From positions 11,532,001 through 11,596,000 of the forward strand of contig CM034548.1 of NCBI GenBank assembly GCA_020055645.1: 64,000 nucleotides of DNA, written 5' to 3'. The position numbers were made by a program, and so were the translations under genes. The notes under the pieces are model-generated. The model saw nothing but the letters and a program-made list of their open reading frames with translations, ran no database searches and was not told the origin of the DNA. The DNA is from Tomocerus qinae (Eukaryota; Arthropoda; Collembola; Entomobryomorpha; Tomoceridae). Shown one piece after another: positions 1 to 15,200 of the stretch; the stretch's first letter is position 1; the number at the start of each line of letters is the position of its first letter.

Positions 1-3000
1 TGTGTACATACGATGTGTACTTTGTAGTCTGGTCTCCAATCACATTATCATCACGTAAACTGCGTGGGTACTTTTCTTCCTCTGACTCCAAGTTTTCTCA
101 CTCGACTTCACAATGCATCCTCACTTGAAATAAAATCAAGAAGTCAACAAACCACTTGAATGGCTTTTCCTTGTCTTCCTCCAGCATTTTAGCACTTGCT
201 GTGACTCTGTGTTCATGTACCGACGGAAAAGTGTATGACGAGAGAAAATTCTCATAATCTACTCGCCAAGAAATTCTACTGACATGACATCACACACTAC
301 TGTCTCGCATAGCTTATCGCCAAGTCAGCAGCTTATTAAAACTACCAATTAACGATATTATTATGCAATGTGCATCACCTACTCCATATTACATTGTGCG
401 AGGCACTATTTATTTCACACAACTACCTACTAGTGATGAAAGACTACAATAATTATATGCTCCTATATACTACAATAAATGTGCCAACAATTTTTCATAT
501 ACTTACTACAATATGAATGGCTGTAGTCATTATGCAAGGAGAGAGAGAGACAACCGAAAAGAAAGGATCTCTTTGATTTGAATACGGATGTTTAGTTACG
601 CACACAGTTAGTGTAAGCATAATACTATCAGTGGTTATGTAATGAGGGTATCAGAACCGTGTTTCTGCTACATCTCCGGTGTGGCGCGGTTAGGCGGCGG
701 CGGCGTCACCACAATAGTATCACTTTTACAATTTAGTCGTAAAAACAAACATACACGGATACAAAGATAATTATTGTTTTCCAGAGAACTATTAGTAGCA
801 CTTAAGAAAGAAGCAAAAAGACTTGACTACTATAAAGATTGTCTAGAGTGTATAATAAAATGCATATATCATGGCATATCCGGCCTGTGGGTCAAACTCT
901 GTCTATACTATGTACTTGTGAGTGTGTGAAAGATGTTTCACGTAAAGTCTTAAGCTGAATGCGCTTGTTGTAAGTTTGAAATGGAGTCTAATTAGGACAC
1001 GCTGACTGAGGTTTATGGGGCGAGAACTTAGAGGAGGACGTTAGAGCCGCAGACAAGACTACAAACCATTGAAGGGATTGTCAGACAAAGATGGACATGA
1101 GGATATTAGAGAAATGATATCTTATTATCTATTGACTCCCTCTATTCACATTCTGTTACGTGCGTAGAGTAGTCACAGAATGCGTACAAAGAACAGATCA
1201 TTTACTATCACAATGCATTAACGAGTACAAAAGGAGTTGAAGAAAGGCCAACTCACCGTAGTAGTTTGATATAAATAAATTCAAAGGGCCCTGGCCCTAC
1301 GTGAAGTGCGTGACACGGCTTATTAGTGCGACGGAGCTGAATGAGAATGACATAAAGGAAAGCCAATCGAATTTTACGTTACGTAAATAAGTAGCCTCAT
1401 GGGCATGTCAACGTATTTGTAATTTGTAAGCGAGATAGTGGGGTGATGGGAAGAGATAAGCAAGTAGGTAGCAGCCTTCCAAAAGGGTAAGTATGTATTT
1501 CTTCATGCGACTCATCTTCATAATAATATAATAAATAATGCTATAGAGACATCAGTCGGATCTCAGCTCACAATCAGTCACCGTTGCTGTTTAACTACTA
1601 AGAAGGTCGAATAATATTAAATTAAGTTAGCTACGAGAATGAATAGACTTGCTCCATGGCTTATGGTGTCACAATATAAAAAGACTCTACGAGTTGAGCG
1701 ACTGATTCCGTTTCGTATGAAGCTCAATGAGGAATTGAGATGTGATTGATATTCATGGGCTGCTGAAGGGCGGATTGAAGTAGATGAGAATGAGAGTTGA
1801 CAAATTCGTAGGTAGAATAGATAATAGTGTCTCTTCCCTCCTCGCTGCTTCTTCCCCACGTCTCTATCCATTTACGTATAACCTACCTAGGAGTTGATAT
1901 ACACATTTACATAAGACACGTCCCTTCTTCTCATGTCACTGCACTCTGTCTCTTTCCAAACTGATAAATATTTCTATCATATCATTATAAACTACATAAT
2001 ATTACACATGTCTACATCCATGTTAATGTCCACTCGTTCCTGTCTGCAACTCTACCACAAGGTGATTCTTATTTCTTCTTTATGTGTTCATCCACAGTGT
2101 ACTCATGTGCAAAAATTCATGCTCACACCATCTGCCTTGTAATGAAATTTTACACAGATATAACTAATACCCCTTTATATCTCTTTCTATAATTGTAGGA
2201 AAATAGTATGGAAAATATCCATGCTAACTATATAGCATAAATTATAATATACCTATAAGGACAACAAATTTCCACATGATTTTGATATTTTTATAGCTAC
2301 TGCTAATTTTAACTGACCTTAAATAATACTGCTTCAAATTTTTTCTAAAATTTATGTGATTTTATTAAAAATGTATAAACGCTAATATTCATTCACTATA
2401 TTGAATGTGATAATAGTATAGAAAGGTTTATTGAGAGATTTACGGTGGATAGAGGAAGAATAAATTGAGATGCCTAGATGTTTAGAATTTGATAAGTCGA
2501 CGGAGGAATAGAGAGAGATGAAGTTGGAGGACTGTGCGCGAGATGCGACGACGGAGGGGCGGGGGACGGAGCGCTTTCACGGGACGGTGGACTGGCCTGG
2601 CGATAAGGATGGGCTAATAGCGAGTGACATTGTCCGCTATCCATCGCATCTCTCTGGATTGAATGTGGTGATGCCAGCAGGTGAATAACGAGCATGTCTT
2701 CAAAGGAGGCCGACTCAACTACCCCCCGCAGGAATTTTATAATTATGTATAGCATCATATTGAAAAGGGTTGTTCTTCTGCTCTATCTCCACTCAAGACA
2801 GATAGTCCTGTTCTCTATGTGCCATTGCATTGGATGCCATTCTAATCTAACGCTTTGCACTGCATTCCCTCTCCACCTTAACTCCCTTCCTACCATTTAC
2901 TACTTACTCTCTATAACTGATTACATAGTTACGTCCTACCTATTTACTTACCCATTTCGTAATAATAATATTATAATCTCTTATATAGAATAGAATCTAT

Positions 3001-5888
3001 TTTTTGTCTTACCTAGCAAATTACACACAGGCACCAGTTATTGTGATGAGATTCGCTCTACAATATTTATACACTACCATTTGTAGTAAGTGCGTTAGAA
3101 TACTACTGTACGAGTGCATTTGTCTTAATAGTTTTATTTCATTCATTCCACGTATTCATTTCTCGTATTACATCATAATGCCTGTTTTAACTACCCCATT
3201 GACATTTCATCTAACAACCCTTCTATTTATCCCCCTATGCATGTTTTCATTAAGTTTTGCACTACTATTAATACTACTACATATAAACGAGCTCAGAGTA
3301 ATACGTAGTCAGTGACTGCTAGTGGATTGAAAATATTGTCATTTTAAATTTATTTATTATACATTACCACCAAAAAGATAATAAAATTCGCAGTAAAGCA
3401 ATTTCATTATTGTTAAGAACTAGTAAATGTAGTAAAGGTTCCCGGTCCAACGAAGACAATAATTTCCTAAGTCGTAAGTATATTTAATATACATTACTTT
3501 GAAACTGCTATACATTAACACGCCATAATAAACTCCATCTGTCTCCATTATAGTAAACAATAAAAACTAGGAAATAAAAATATCTAATGCGTCGTCAAAT
3601 AACTTCTATAGATAAATAATTTGTGTAGTTTATTTGGTTTCAGAGAAAAGTTTGATACAACATTGCAAATGTGCTAAAGTGCTTATTACATCAAATGTTG
3701 TTGCCAGCCTAATGGCAAGTTGTTATTTCTATTACTTTAATTCCTATCACTAGTATGAATGTATAACTTTTTTAGGTGTGCGTAGGTAAGTTCTATGTTG
3801 ATAGCAGTATATCGTGTTTTGATTGGAAAGGAGGTAAAAGTCTGATTGGTTAGAATGACAGACATTATAGTATTTATATGTGTACTAAAAAGAAGAGATA
3901 AGGATGTTGGCACATCCTGACGATGTTTCCAGTACTGTATTTATGGATACACAATAAATGTAGTTCAGTCAGACAGTATGAATAGGAATCAGAGTACAGA
4001 AAGCATTTATATTTCAAAGATGGTTTTTGTGATTGTCTGAGAAATTTCTGGCATTGTAAGTATATGTATCACCGTTTGTTTGGTATAGAATTATTATGTC
4101 AGAGAGCAACTGTAGAGCAACAATAGGACGGGCTATCCTGACTGGCACTCCACACAGGAGACAGACGGAGAAAAAGCAGTGTAGTCGCAATGGTAATAAT
4201 ATAATAATCATCATTCAGTGATTTTGACGATAAAGCCCTTAGGTTGGCACCATTGGTTAGCTCATCCGCTGAAGATAACCTTTGTCATCATCTCATTACC
4301 AGTCCGTGCAAGTACTAAATGCATAGACATAAATAAGTAGATCCATAAGTATACAATCAGGAGTATATAGATGGCTTATTTCAACCGAGGAGGATAGGAA
4401 ATAAAACGAGACTAGGTTTCTCGTCAGGCCCATGGCATCTTATTTACATCGGCCGGAAGTCTAAAATGTTTCTTGGTTTTTGTAGTGCATTAGTATGTAT
4501 GTATGTAAAGTGAGTGTGTCTATAGACGGAAGAATAATTGCAAACAAGAGGGAAGATCAGCCGTCGTGACTAGGAAAAGGCAACTCCATGTTTGCCTGTC
4601 GATTTTTTTGACTACTAAACGAAGCCAGCAATTTCTTCTCACATCTCCATTTGAACTGAAGCCTATATTCTGTAGAATATCCTGCTAACCATAACCACCA
4701 ATGCAGAATGAATGGCGAAGCGTGAAAGCAGAGAGACTTTGTCGGCTTATGAAGTTGCAGTTGCCTGTTCGTTGATTTGGGAAGTTCCTTATAGTCCTAA
4801 TGATATGGTAGCCGCCTAGTTGCTAATGCAATGTAATAATGCTCTTGGAAAATTTCCTCCTCGTGTTCACTTCTGAATGCTATCCATTTTATTAATGGTG
4901 ACATAGAAAGTATTGTGTTCCTTCAAATCATACGCGAAGAAGATTCAGCTGTTTTCCATTCTGTGATCTATGCATTTTCTTTCACCTGATTGCCAATTGC
5001 TAGGTGAGTGAATAATGTGTTGGGATTAATCATACAGTCACTGCTGTAGTATATAATAGTAGTCATATCAATTGTTGGGAATCCAATGTAGCTGCCTACT
5101 CTGTGAAAACGCAAAGAAGTCAGCAGCAACTGAAGAGTGACACATCTCGTGATGAACTGACCACAAACGTGAACAAATCTGGGATATTTTCAAAGTTTTC
5201 GTGCCAAGCTTGTAAGTAACAGTTGGGATTGACAAGAATAGCGAACCATGACAAAATACCGCCTCCTCAATAATACATTTAGGTCGAAAGTAAAGGGAAT
5301 ATTTTAATGCCTATATCTCCTTCCTATGCGTGTCACAAATAAGTTATATCCTACTCTATAGAATACATACCCACTTACGCTTTATACTTACAGCAATAAT
5401 GACACATTCAATTCCCAAATACAAATTACTTCTAATACAAAACATAGACAGTAATTGTATCTGCATTTATGTCAAATTGTAACTACCATTAAAACCACTC
5501 CCGAGTCGTTGAGTGTCGTGACGCCAGCTACCTTATACAAAATATAATAATAATAATATTTCAACCAGCTAATTCGATTACTTACCGTAAATCATCATTT
5601 TCCACCTCCCACCTTTACTTACATTATACTGTAGTTCAATTTTATAAAAACAATTTCAATCTACTCTACTAAATTGATCTAAATACGTCCTAATCGGGAT
5701 TATGTGGTATGCTATTTGTAACTCGAGGTTATTAGCACTGAAGTTTCATGCATTTTCATACAAGATATAATAATATATAATCCAAAAATTGGTACCAAAT
5801 GAATAGTCAATATTTTCACATGTATACACATGTGTCTATCCTTACATGTAATTATTTATAAACTATTTTCATTTGTAGCTACAGTCTT
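1..5888. other. Intergenic, no supported gene
   Basis: AT-rich DNA with many stops in all frames. The open frames present are short, contain no recognisable domain and have no convincing splice partners. There is a short (GA)n run near 537-550 and a GC-rich patch at 660-710 with GGC triplets. A second GC-rich patch at about 2517-2720 is flanked by G-rich sequence on the left and C/T-rich sequence on the right. Such patches could be promoters or unannotated exons, but nothing else supports this. Confidence 0.6.
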
Positions 5889-6160
5889 CCTTTTGCAGAA
5901 TGTTAGGGCAAACCATGAGCAGATATGAAAAACAGTTCATTAAAGAATTGCAGGCAAAAAATGAACCAACAAAGCATTTTGTGATGAACGAACGAACTTA
6001 CGATTCCTTACCTTATGTAAGTTAAGGAATTGTGGTAAATATTAAGTTCGTGAACCGAATGAACGTTTGCTTTCGTCGTTCAAACTGGGGAAGGAACCAA
6101 CAAACTATTTTATGTGGGAATGAACGAACAAACCAGTTGGACGTATTTTCCAAGCTCTGA
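5889..6160. repeat. GAACGAAC-type degenerate repeat, probable MITE remnant
   Basis: The segment contains several copies of GAACGAAC and of AACCAACAAA-like words, with a small hairpin in the middle (ATTCCTTAC near 6000 against GTTAAGGAAT near 6022). It ends in TCCAAGCTCTG at about 6150-6160, which resembles the terminus of hAT-type elements. No matching left terminus or clean target duplication was found, so the element is decayed or truncated. Repeat character is seen in the sequence; the hAT assignment is inference. Confidence 0.4.
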
Positions 6161-9100
6161 ATGAGAGTATATCTTTCAGAAATAAGATATCCTATGTAAT
6201 ACTATGAGATATTCTTGGGTGTAGATAATGGTATGGATTTCAGATGGATATTATTTGGTAGTATAGGAATATAGGTAGACGGGCATAGAGTTTCGGACTG
6301 TTGAGTCGTTTCGGTTGTATCTGTGAGGACTGATTGTTAGTAAGTCTCATCTCATCAGTTGTAGGATGGGAAAAGAAGGTCGGTCAGTCAGTCAGATGGG
6401 GAAGAGTCGGGAGCAGAATGGCAGGAAATCATGTTGGACAGCAATCACAATGCAGTGGAGACGAAACCAATGCATAGAAATTGCCGTTGCTATTCGAATC
6501 AAGAATTGTGAGTGACACATGAGATTCCTAGTCATTTTACTATGCAACTGTCCTGTTCTGCCTGACCATTCATTCATCCACTGTTATCTATAGCAGTAGG
6601 CAGGAAACCACAACAAATTACATTCCACCGAATTCCCTTTTTCTCCGAAAAAATTCCTTTTCTCTCCCTAGCTTCACTTTACTTCGCCTTTCGCTATGCA
6701 CGCAATATTCAACGTTGTTACCAACATATTTCCTATTTCTTCTCCGTCTTCCCTCCTGTCTGAATCCTTCGAATCGAAGCAAACGATAAACTGTCGCTTT
6801 CCCAACCGTTATGTTTCGCTCCTTGGCTTCCACAAGTCGCTCAGTTTAACGGTCTTTCGGAAAAACCCCTCCGACCCAAATCATTTCAGTACATAATGAA
6901 AAAAACAAGGAATATACACGGGTCGAGGTTTTAATACGGACTCCGAATGGTTTCCCCCGAATTCTCTGTCCATACTGTACAAAATCTTATTTGTCTCCAA
7001 TACATTTTATTATACATTTATTGCCCTGTAAGTAGAGTCTACACCACACACTTCAGTCTCATCCTTCACTCTCTCCTTGTCCACATCTCAATTCTTTATT
7101 TTATACCAACTAGATTTATGCACCTATACTTGTATAAAATAATGTCCCCTATGCTAGTCAGAATAAAATGGCATCCTTCGCTTTTTGTGTTACGACAAAT
7201 ACAGTTTTTATCTGTAACTAGTGATGTGTCTGTATGTATCTCTATTGATGGCATTTCATTGACATTGCCAAAAGTACAATGATAATTTAACTAGCCAAAT
7301 AAATGTCAGTCTACTTAAGACACAGCTACATGTGAGACAGCATTATTCCCACTTTACAGTTGGTTTGCTTCTTCATGTCACATCAATTCTGTTTTTTATA
7401 ACAATATAATAACATATAGCCGTATAGCTCCTGCTCTCTAGAATTTAATGTGTTGTTTTCTTTGCCTTTTAGCAATAAATATCTGCATAAAATCTCATGC
7501 TGCATGTTGATAACCTTAAGTTGATGAACTGCTCACAAAGTCATGCAATAGTAATATTGTCTCAGTCTAATCAGTCAATTTAATTAAATTACACTTATTC
7601 TAGAGTTAGTAAAGAATAGGGAATTCCACGAAAAGGCTGCTCTTAAAATACCTACTTAATGATTTATGCATGGCCAATATGTGTTTAGGTATTTTGTGTG
7701 TAGTACATTCAGATCAGTACATTTCTTTTGTATGTATGGAATTATGTATTGCATCAGCAGAGTAGTTTACATTAGTAGAAGAAGAAGAACTGCAATCAAA
7801 TGGAGGACATCAAAACATCAATACACATTAAATAATTGTAAGAAATGACCGACCCACTTGCTACCTTCTCCTACACACGGGTAAGATATAAAGTTGTTTC
7901 ATGTTTCACCATGTTATTACATTGCTCTACAATAAATGTACTTGAACAAACATAATGGGCAAAAATACATGCAACACTATTGAATTGATTATGATTGCGA
8001 TATAATGTACTTTCTTTCCTTTGGAATGCTCGGCTAATATTACCCACTGTTTGCATATACTCACCTGACCTGGCTTATTTATGAGGCTATACTCGAAAAG
8101 AAACGTCATTTTCTACCGTCTGTTAGTATACAATATGCAGATTAACTAGAAACATTCATGTGTATTTAATTCTATCTAAAATCTCAGAATTAGGATTTCC
8201 TACTAGAATTGGATTTTAGAAATATCTTTTTTGAGGAAATTGTGACAATTATATTTTTGCCTCAATTTGAAACTAATGGATGATTTTCACACATTATTAC
8301 GATATCAGCTAGTGAATAAGATTAATATTATATATTCCAAGTGTTTTCAAATAAAAAAAATTAACGAAGTCTCCATTAGCAGCAGTTAGTATACACTATT
8401 AAAGTATTAACAAAAGAAACTAGAGCTAGACTACCTTGAGAGTAGTAGCGTCCAGTGTCCAGTGGAGCAAGAACAAGAAACAATTTGGTCCTCCTCCGAA
8501 TAATTCCAGTTCTCTCTGAGCGACAACATTCTTAATGCTTCCATATAAAATGAAAACAAATGTATAACTCACGATGAAATCAGATCATATTTGCTTTGTC
8601 AACGCCACTGCCTATATGCAGTAAGAAATAGCATAAAGAGTGCATTGTTATTTCTGCAATGAATTATGGAGTGTCCATGCCACGCCAGCAAAAAGCCAAC
8701 TGCTTTGTAATGTTGGTTTAAATAATATCGTTGGCTTTTGTCGCGAAATGGCCAGAAAACAAGTTAAGGTTGGCAGAATGAGAATGGAGGTTTCAGTAGA
8801 CATTCACGCCATGGGGTTCCGCATAAACTTATGAATCGAGTCCTTAACGACTTAGTGACATCGACTGAAGTGACTGAACTGCTTGGCCTGCTTTGTAATA
8901 AGAGTGACAGCGTGATGAAAAGTTCTTGTTCTCCAACTTAATTCCAGCTAAATTGCAATTCCAACATACCACATAACACAATTACAAACATCAAGGTACA
9001 TTTCTCGGTGACTAAATACATGATATTCGGAACACCAAGGCCTACCGCAGCCGATACAGCATAATATTAGTCATTAATGTATTATCCATTCACATTATGA

Positions 9101-11999
9101 CCAATAGCCGTGGCTACCTACCCAACGACTATGCAAACAAGTCAATAGTAACTAGAAGAGAGAATAATTGCCTATGATACAATATGCAAGCATTTCCATC
9201 CTTGATTCTATTTAATTTACATGACTTTCCCCTGCTTTCCACTACAGTGGCCCACCTACGTATTTATTATACCTTCACTTCCCTCCAGAGTAATATGACC
9301 ACTGGGAAGCTACGGGTAATAATATATTATGTATGTATATAATGTTCCATTTCATTTTCATCAAAACTAAAGATTGGAAATAAATTGGATAGGAGTGAGT
9401 GCATTGCATGCCAAAAGTTGTTCACATCACCCTAATAAAATACATCATTCAGGTCAAAACTAACAACGTCAAGTCAAGAAATATGTAGTCTACACCCGCT
9501 GCACCAACTCCTATGTTTTCTCCGTAACCATTTTCTTTTCACCATTAAATTCTGAATATCAATGTCAATCTCCACATTAAATGCATACAGGTAGATGTAA
9601 TCAAATATTTACTAAGCTATACTACTTATATCTACTCTATCACAATATTCCCCAATAAATTTCACTCTATGAAATATAAATATACAAAAATAGTATACAG
9701 GTAGATCTGTAAAAAACTAGTGTGTTATTTACTATTATACGGCGACACAAAAGGATAAAAAAACATATTTGGAGATTACCTATGTTATTTCAGGTGTTCA
9801 AATGAATTCTTAAAATGCATGCCACTAGATGTACCAAATGTTTCAATGTTTTAAATATATCAATACGCTATGTAATAATAATTTTTAAATATGTAAAGTG
9901 AATGCATATTATACACGAGTTTATCCGAAGGATCATTCTAGAATTTTAGATAACTACGGCTTTTATACAGCAGCAATATTATTATTTATTGAAACTAAAT
10001 GGTAATCATACATCTAATTATTTTCCATAAAAACTAACCTTTGTAGTTAAGTAATATAGGATAATTATGTTCATTGCAAATAATGAGTAATTGGAGATAT
10101 GTAAGGTAGTCTAAAAATGCGTAAACTCATTAGAGCTTCGCTGTAGGTACTTGTATGTACGCGGATTTTGCACAGATGGTTTATGTATAGAGAAGCGTAG
10201 CCTGAGCGTAGATGAATAGGTAAATAAGTAAAGTAAAGAAATCAATCACTCATTGACAGTTGCGGACACGCTAAAGACAAGGGGGATCATCTTGTCTCCT
10301 TTTCATCAAAAAATCTGACTAAAAAGCAGACATGTCTGTCTATTGTGCACTATCGAGAGTCTGTCCACGACATGGCAGAGTTGACAGGGTAGCTCGCAAG
10401 GGCCATAATCACTTTCACAGGATTGCCTAAATTAGTAAGCATGTTGGTTTGCAATCTTTTATAGCCAGTAGTCTGGTATTGCCATCATGCCATGGCATCG
10501 GAGAGCAGAGATTAAATTGAATGCACAAATACAGACACATATTAGTACATTGGTTAGGTATGCAGCCTATTCACTCTCTCACTTATTTCTCGACATGAAA
10601 GATTGATGAGACTCCGTGATCTATAATGACGGTTCGAAGAAGTGCTTTTGTCGACGCCATGAATTTCAGGCCATGCAATACAAGGATATGACCTGTCCTC
10701 TCTTCTGTTGTGTTTATATATCTTTTAATGTTATAGTATAGTCCCTACTATGATGCTTCCCAGTGCAATAAAAATCTTATTCTTTACTACTGACGTGCAT
10801 TTGGAAATTTTTCGGAGCCGCAGACTACAAAGTGAAGGGAGTAAATAAAAAGTCACCGAAATTGTTACTCTGAGTTGTTTGACTGTGGAGTTGGCCCCCG
10901 CTAGTGGTGACATGAGAGACAAAGGAAATGTCACCTGCCCTTGCCTATCACTAAATCCTATCATCAACTCTGCTTAGCTTTTCCTTGGTCTACTGTCGTG
11001 TCCAACTATTTCCTATTCTGGTCTATACCTCCTTCCTCCCCACGACAGACAGACAGACAGATTCTCTTTCCACCTACAATAGCATGAGAACATATTCCGT
11101 TTTGCCCCGCGCGACTAACGTAGTAGACACTGTACACTCACGCTTAGTAGTGTTTCCCACAACACTCTCTTCAACACAACCAAATGCGTACAGAACAATC
11201 GTGAATAACAGTCTTTTTTCTTACTTGACAGTTTATTCTGTACTGTTACAAAATGTCTGTTTTATATCTTTAAATCTTCAGCGTACTAATTGTGTACAGT
11301 TTCTTATATCCATATATACATCTTTTATATATATTATTACTATTATAATTTAGTAATTAATAATAGTATAAAGTCATAGCTATACATTATCAATAATATA
11401 CGCAATTTGTAATCTTTAAAAAGATATTTTATGTTCAAGCTAAATTTTCTTGTACAGTTGTGGTTAAAACTGTAGTAAAACGATTTAATAGGAGTATTTT
11501 AGGAATTTTTTTGTTCGATTTTTTTGTTGGACATTTTGTTTCATTATGAAGTAAAATTTGCGAATAACATTTCTAAGATAGTAAAAATTAAATCGAGTGT
11601 CTCATCTCCACCAAACTCTGAAAATACGCCCATCTATTCACATTATCTAATTTGGATAAAATGCTTTAAAACAGGAAGCGAATTGCACTGTACATCTTTG
11701 AGAAAAATATTTTTAGATAAAATTTGGGCTAAAACTTTAAATATTACTCCTTCAATGCTCAATAATTTCTTGGTATTTTAGAAAGGTATGTCGCACTAAT
11801 ATGGGATGCCAATAATGTATGCCAATAACCAAAACGTTATACCTTTTCTTGACAAAACTTTGAAAATGCATAAAGTTGAAAACGTCTATGAATATATGTT
11901 CTATTGAATTTCCATTTAATTAATCTGTCTTCTCAAGCTGCAAATTTTACTCAAAATTTTTAAGCCACAAATGAGAAATTTTCTAGTAAACTCCGTCGA
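6161..11999. other. Intergenic, no supported gene
   Basis: No open frame here has a recognisable domain. At about 6.6 kb the + strand switches from G-rich to C/T-rich, and a milder switch occurs near 10.97 kb. A minus-strand open frame at 6618-6833 contains an Arg-rich helix-turn-helix-like stretch, but it has no support beyond its length. A (GACA)4 microsatellite lies at 11044-11060. Confidence 0.55.
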
Positions 12000-12215
12000 A
12001 TTTACAGAGTCTTAGCCAATTCTTCTTCCGTGGCCGCTTTAATAACGAATTAACTTTTTTGACCTCTAGCATTCATATATGCATCACTCCATCGTTGTAG
12101 ATCCACGAGTCACGTCCAAAGTTTGGAAATTTTCGTAGGACATTATGCACTAGCTTGTAATAGTTTTGCTTCATGGCGATGAGACGAAATACTTTGTGGG
12201 AAATTATTATTTACT
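12000..12215 (-). pseudogene. Possible decayed coding fragment
   Basis: Read on the minus strand, this stretch is more GC-rich than its surroundings. It gives a protein-like run (KQNYYKLVHNVLRKFPNFGR, then SWIYNDGVMHI) that is interrupted by a stop and resumes in another frame. I do not recognise the family. It may be an old transposon or retrocopy fragment, or chance. The alternative is a short untranslated exon. Confidence 0.2.
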
Positions 12216-15200
12216 ATTTAATATGCATAGGCATAGGCATTGAGAGGGTAAATTATCTTTATTTGAAAGAATTAGCACCAGACATAAGTATTGATAGATT
12301 AATTGGTAGGTTCTTGATGTTATAAACTAGAAATGTAGTGGATGCTTTAGCTTATTAAATAAACACTTACTTATTGTAGTATATAATGGTTTGCCATTTC
12401 GCAAGAGTAAACAAAAGTAATTAATATTATGGTAATGTAGACACGGAATAATATATTAGCGATGGACTACTGCTGTATATTATAGTGAACAGTAACACTG
12501 CATTCTATTGTGTAGCAAGTAATTAATAACGCAGATAAAAAGGGAGGCAGTTGAGACAAGCCATGCCACAAATGACAGATCAATCTGTAAGCCACAGCAA
12601 CAAAAGACTTCGGCACTTCAAGAGACGCATGAAAGTGTCAAGGAAAGTCTGAAAGAAATGTAGTCTAGTCGACTCGGTCATCCATCAAAATCTTGACAGA
12701 AATGTTGCCGTTTCGTTAGAGCGGAGTTCGCTCTATTCATTGCACCGTAGCAATTTTATGTAAGATCTTGAACACTGTACTGTGTTACACCCTTACACTA
12801 TTATCATATACGGCAACAGAAGCAACGACTAAACTGACTTCTTGACTCCTAATACAGTTACCTGCTGTTGTTCTTGCATTTATTTTCTTAGCCAAGTGAC
12901 TAACTTGTCTCCTCATGGTGTCTGTTTCCAGACGTTGTCACTCGCATTGATTTTTGACGGATTATTTACAGCTTTAATATTTTTTAAAAACATAAAATTT
13001 TCTACCCCAAAGTAAAAAATGTTATTTATGACGTTAAATATGGAGTAATTATTAAAAAATAGCTGGAAAATTAGAATAATAGATAATATTATAGAACCCA
13101 CCTTATCAAATAGAAATTACGTAATGCTGAATTGATTTTTGCTAAAGTCCTTCATTTCCTTGACAGGAAGAAATTACCAAAAGTTATCAAGAATGGTTGT
13201 GTTTGTTCATTTCTGAAAAATAAACCCCCTGGGAGATTTTGAACATTATGGTCTCTGTCTTGGTTGATGGGAAAGAACAATGTATAGTATATGGCCAGTG
13301 GGTCTGGTTGACAGACCAACGCCAAGATTCTTCGATGCAGCGGGAGAAGTAGGAAATCGAAGGTGAGTATTTGTTTTAAAAATAAGTGTAAAGGAAATGG
13401 GGCGAGCAACAGCCAGGGGAATCTAACTAATCATTAAGAACGGTCGTCTGCACAATAGGAATAGGACGTTAAGTTATATAACAATTACCCTCGTTTGTTA
13501 AAGGAAGAAGAGAAGGCAGACGATCTCTCTTGAGGCAAATTGAGAAAAACTCCGGCCGTGCTGTGCTTGTGCCGTCACTCAGTGAAGTGAGTATACCTAC
13601 ATACCCGACCGAAGGATGATTACCAATAAAATATGTCTTTAATATTCTGGCTGGCTGGCGTGGTCTATGATGATACTTATTGGTATGGCAGAGTATAGGA
13701 GGGATGAGTTGTTGGTGTTGGCGATGAACAACGTCCTGTTACCTTATATATCCGCATTTTCTTAGTCTTTTAGCGTATTTTCGAGTCAGAAATGTTTTGT
13801 ACGTGAAGTACGTGTCATTGACGGAATAGATACACCTCAGAGTGAAGTGATTTCTGTGTGGTATGGATTATGGATGGGAAGATGGTACGTTACGACTACA
13901 TCCTCCCTCTGACTGCTCCACTAATGGCAAGTAACTCACTCACGGACTCCTAGTTAACCTTCTCACAAGCTATACTTTTCTCTCCTTATGGTTATTAGTG
14001 ACTCTAGAATTAAAGCTTCAGTTTTAGGCTCGTTAGTTTCTGTGTGGTTTACTTTTTACACACAACCAAGTCACAGTCATAGCCACAGGCCCACTCAATT
14101 TACTTCCTTAGTCGAGGAAATAGACATTTCTCTCCGCATTTTATACTCTTCCTTTTCTATTTTACCTAAGTGGGCATAAAGATATATCCACACACTCCAC
14201 TTCTATACTAAATTACGTCATACTCTACAACATCTTTCGTAATTATAACAAATCGCATTATAATTCTAAAATTGTGTTTCCAAATAAATATATCAAAGTA
14301 AAAACAACAATACAATTATATCACGTATACGTATTGAAATAAACATGACATTTGTTACAGACTTTCACTGCAATATCATTACGCAGACAATATAATTTTT
14401 TTCTAGACGGATTTATTTTTTTGGCACAGCAAATTGAGACATTACAAAAAATAGATACACAATTACAAAATATAATTAGGCATGAGTTGTAAAGCCAAAA
14501 ACATCATTTTTGATATCCATTAACATTGTATCTCATTCCTTGAAGAATTTAATTTTTGTATTTGACAAAACTCTACTCTATACATCTGTAAGTAAGGAGT
14601 CTGATTATATTTTACCAATTTTCAATGTAGTATCTCAATAACTCGTGTAACTATTAGAATTGTGTTCTTTAGGCTATAATTGACGAGAGTATCTTGTTAG
14701 ACATTAAAAATGGTAATATTTAAGTAATTATTGCTTTGCACTGTTTTGGGAAATGAGCTAATGATTTTTTTCCGATGTTAATTTTTTTCATGTCAAAACT
14801 ATTTCTGTGTCAGCATTCGTAACAAAAAGTTTTATAGTGTTTCTACTCTCCTAAGTAAGCAGTTAATCTTTATGAATCAGAGTCGGGATACTTTATAATA
14901 TTGTAAAATTGAAGATAATTAAGTAAATACAAAGCACACAGCTATTATTAACATTAATTTTGAGGAGAGCTATACGGCTGGCTGCAGAACTAATATTTTT
15001 ACGTATGGTATGACTGACTGATAAGTCCATATAAGTATAGCATTTGGATAGCTAGCCAATACAGATGTATACAAAGGCTTAGTATACAAAAGAAAAGTCT
15101 TCTAAGACTATGTTCATGGGTACCTACTACCTACTATTAACTACATACGCATTATAAGCAACGTTTTAAAGAAGAAAAGAAAATTCAGGTAGTTAAGACG

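Noticed and set aside
4240-4320. A-box-like TTGGTTAGCTCA suggesting a tRNA gene
   Set aside because: No B box at the right distance and no cloverleaf can be drawn.
6618-6833. Minus-strand Arg-rich frame with a helix-turn-helix-like start (ITVGKATVYRLLR)
   Set aside because: No terminal repeats, no further transposase-like sequence, and it sits in a composition-biased stretch.
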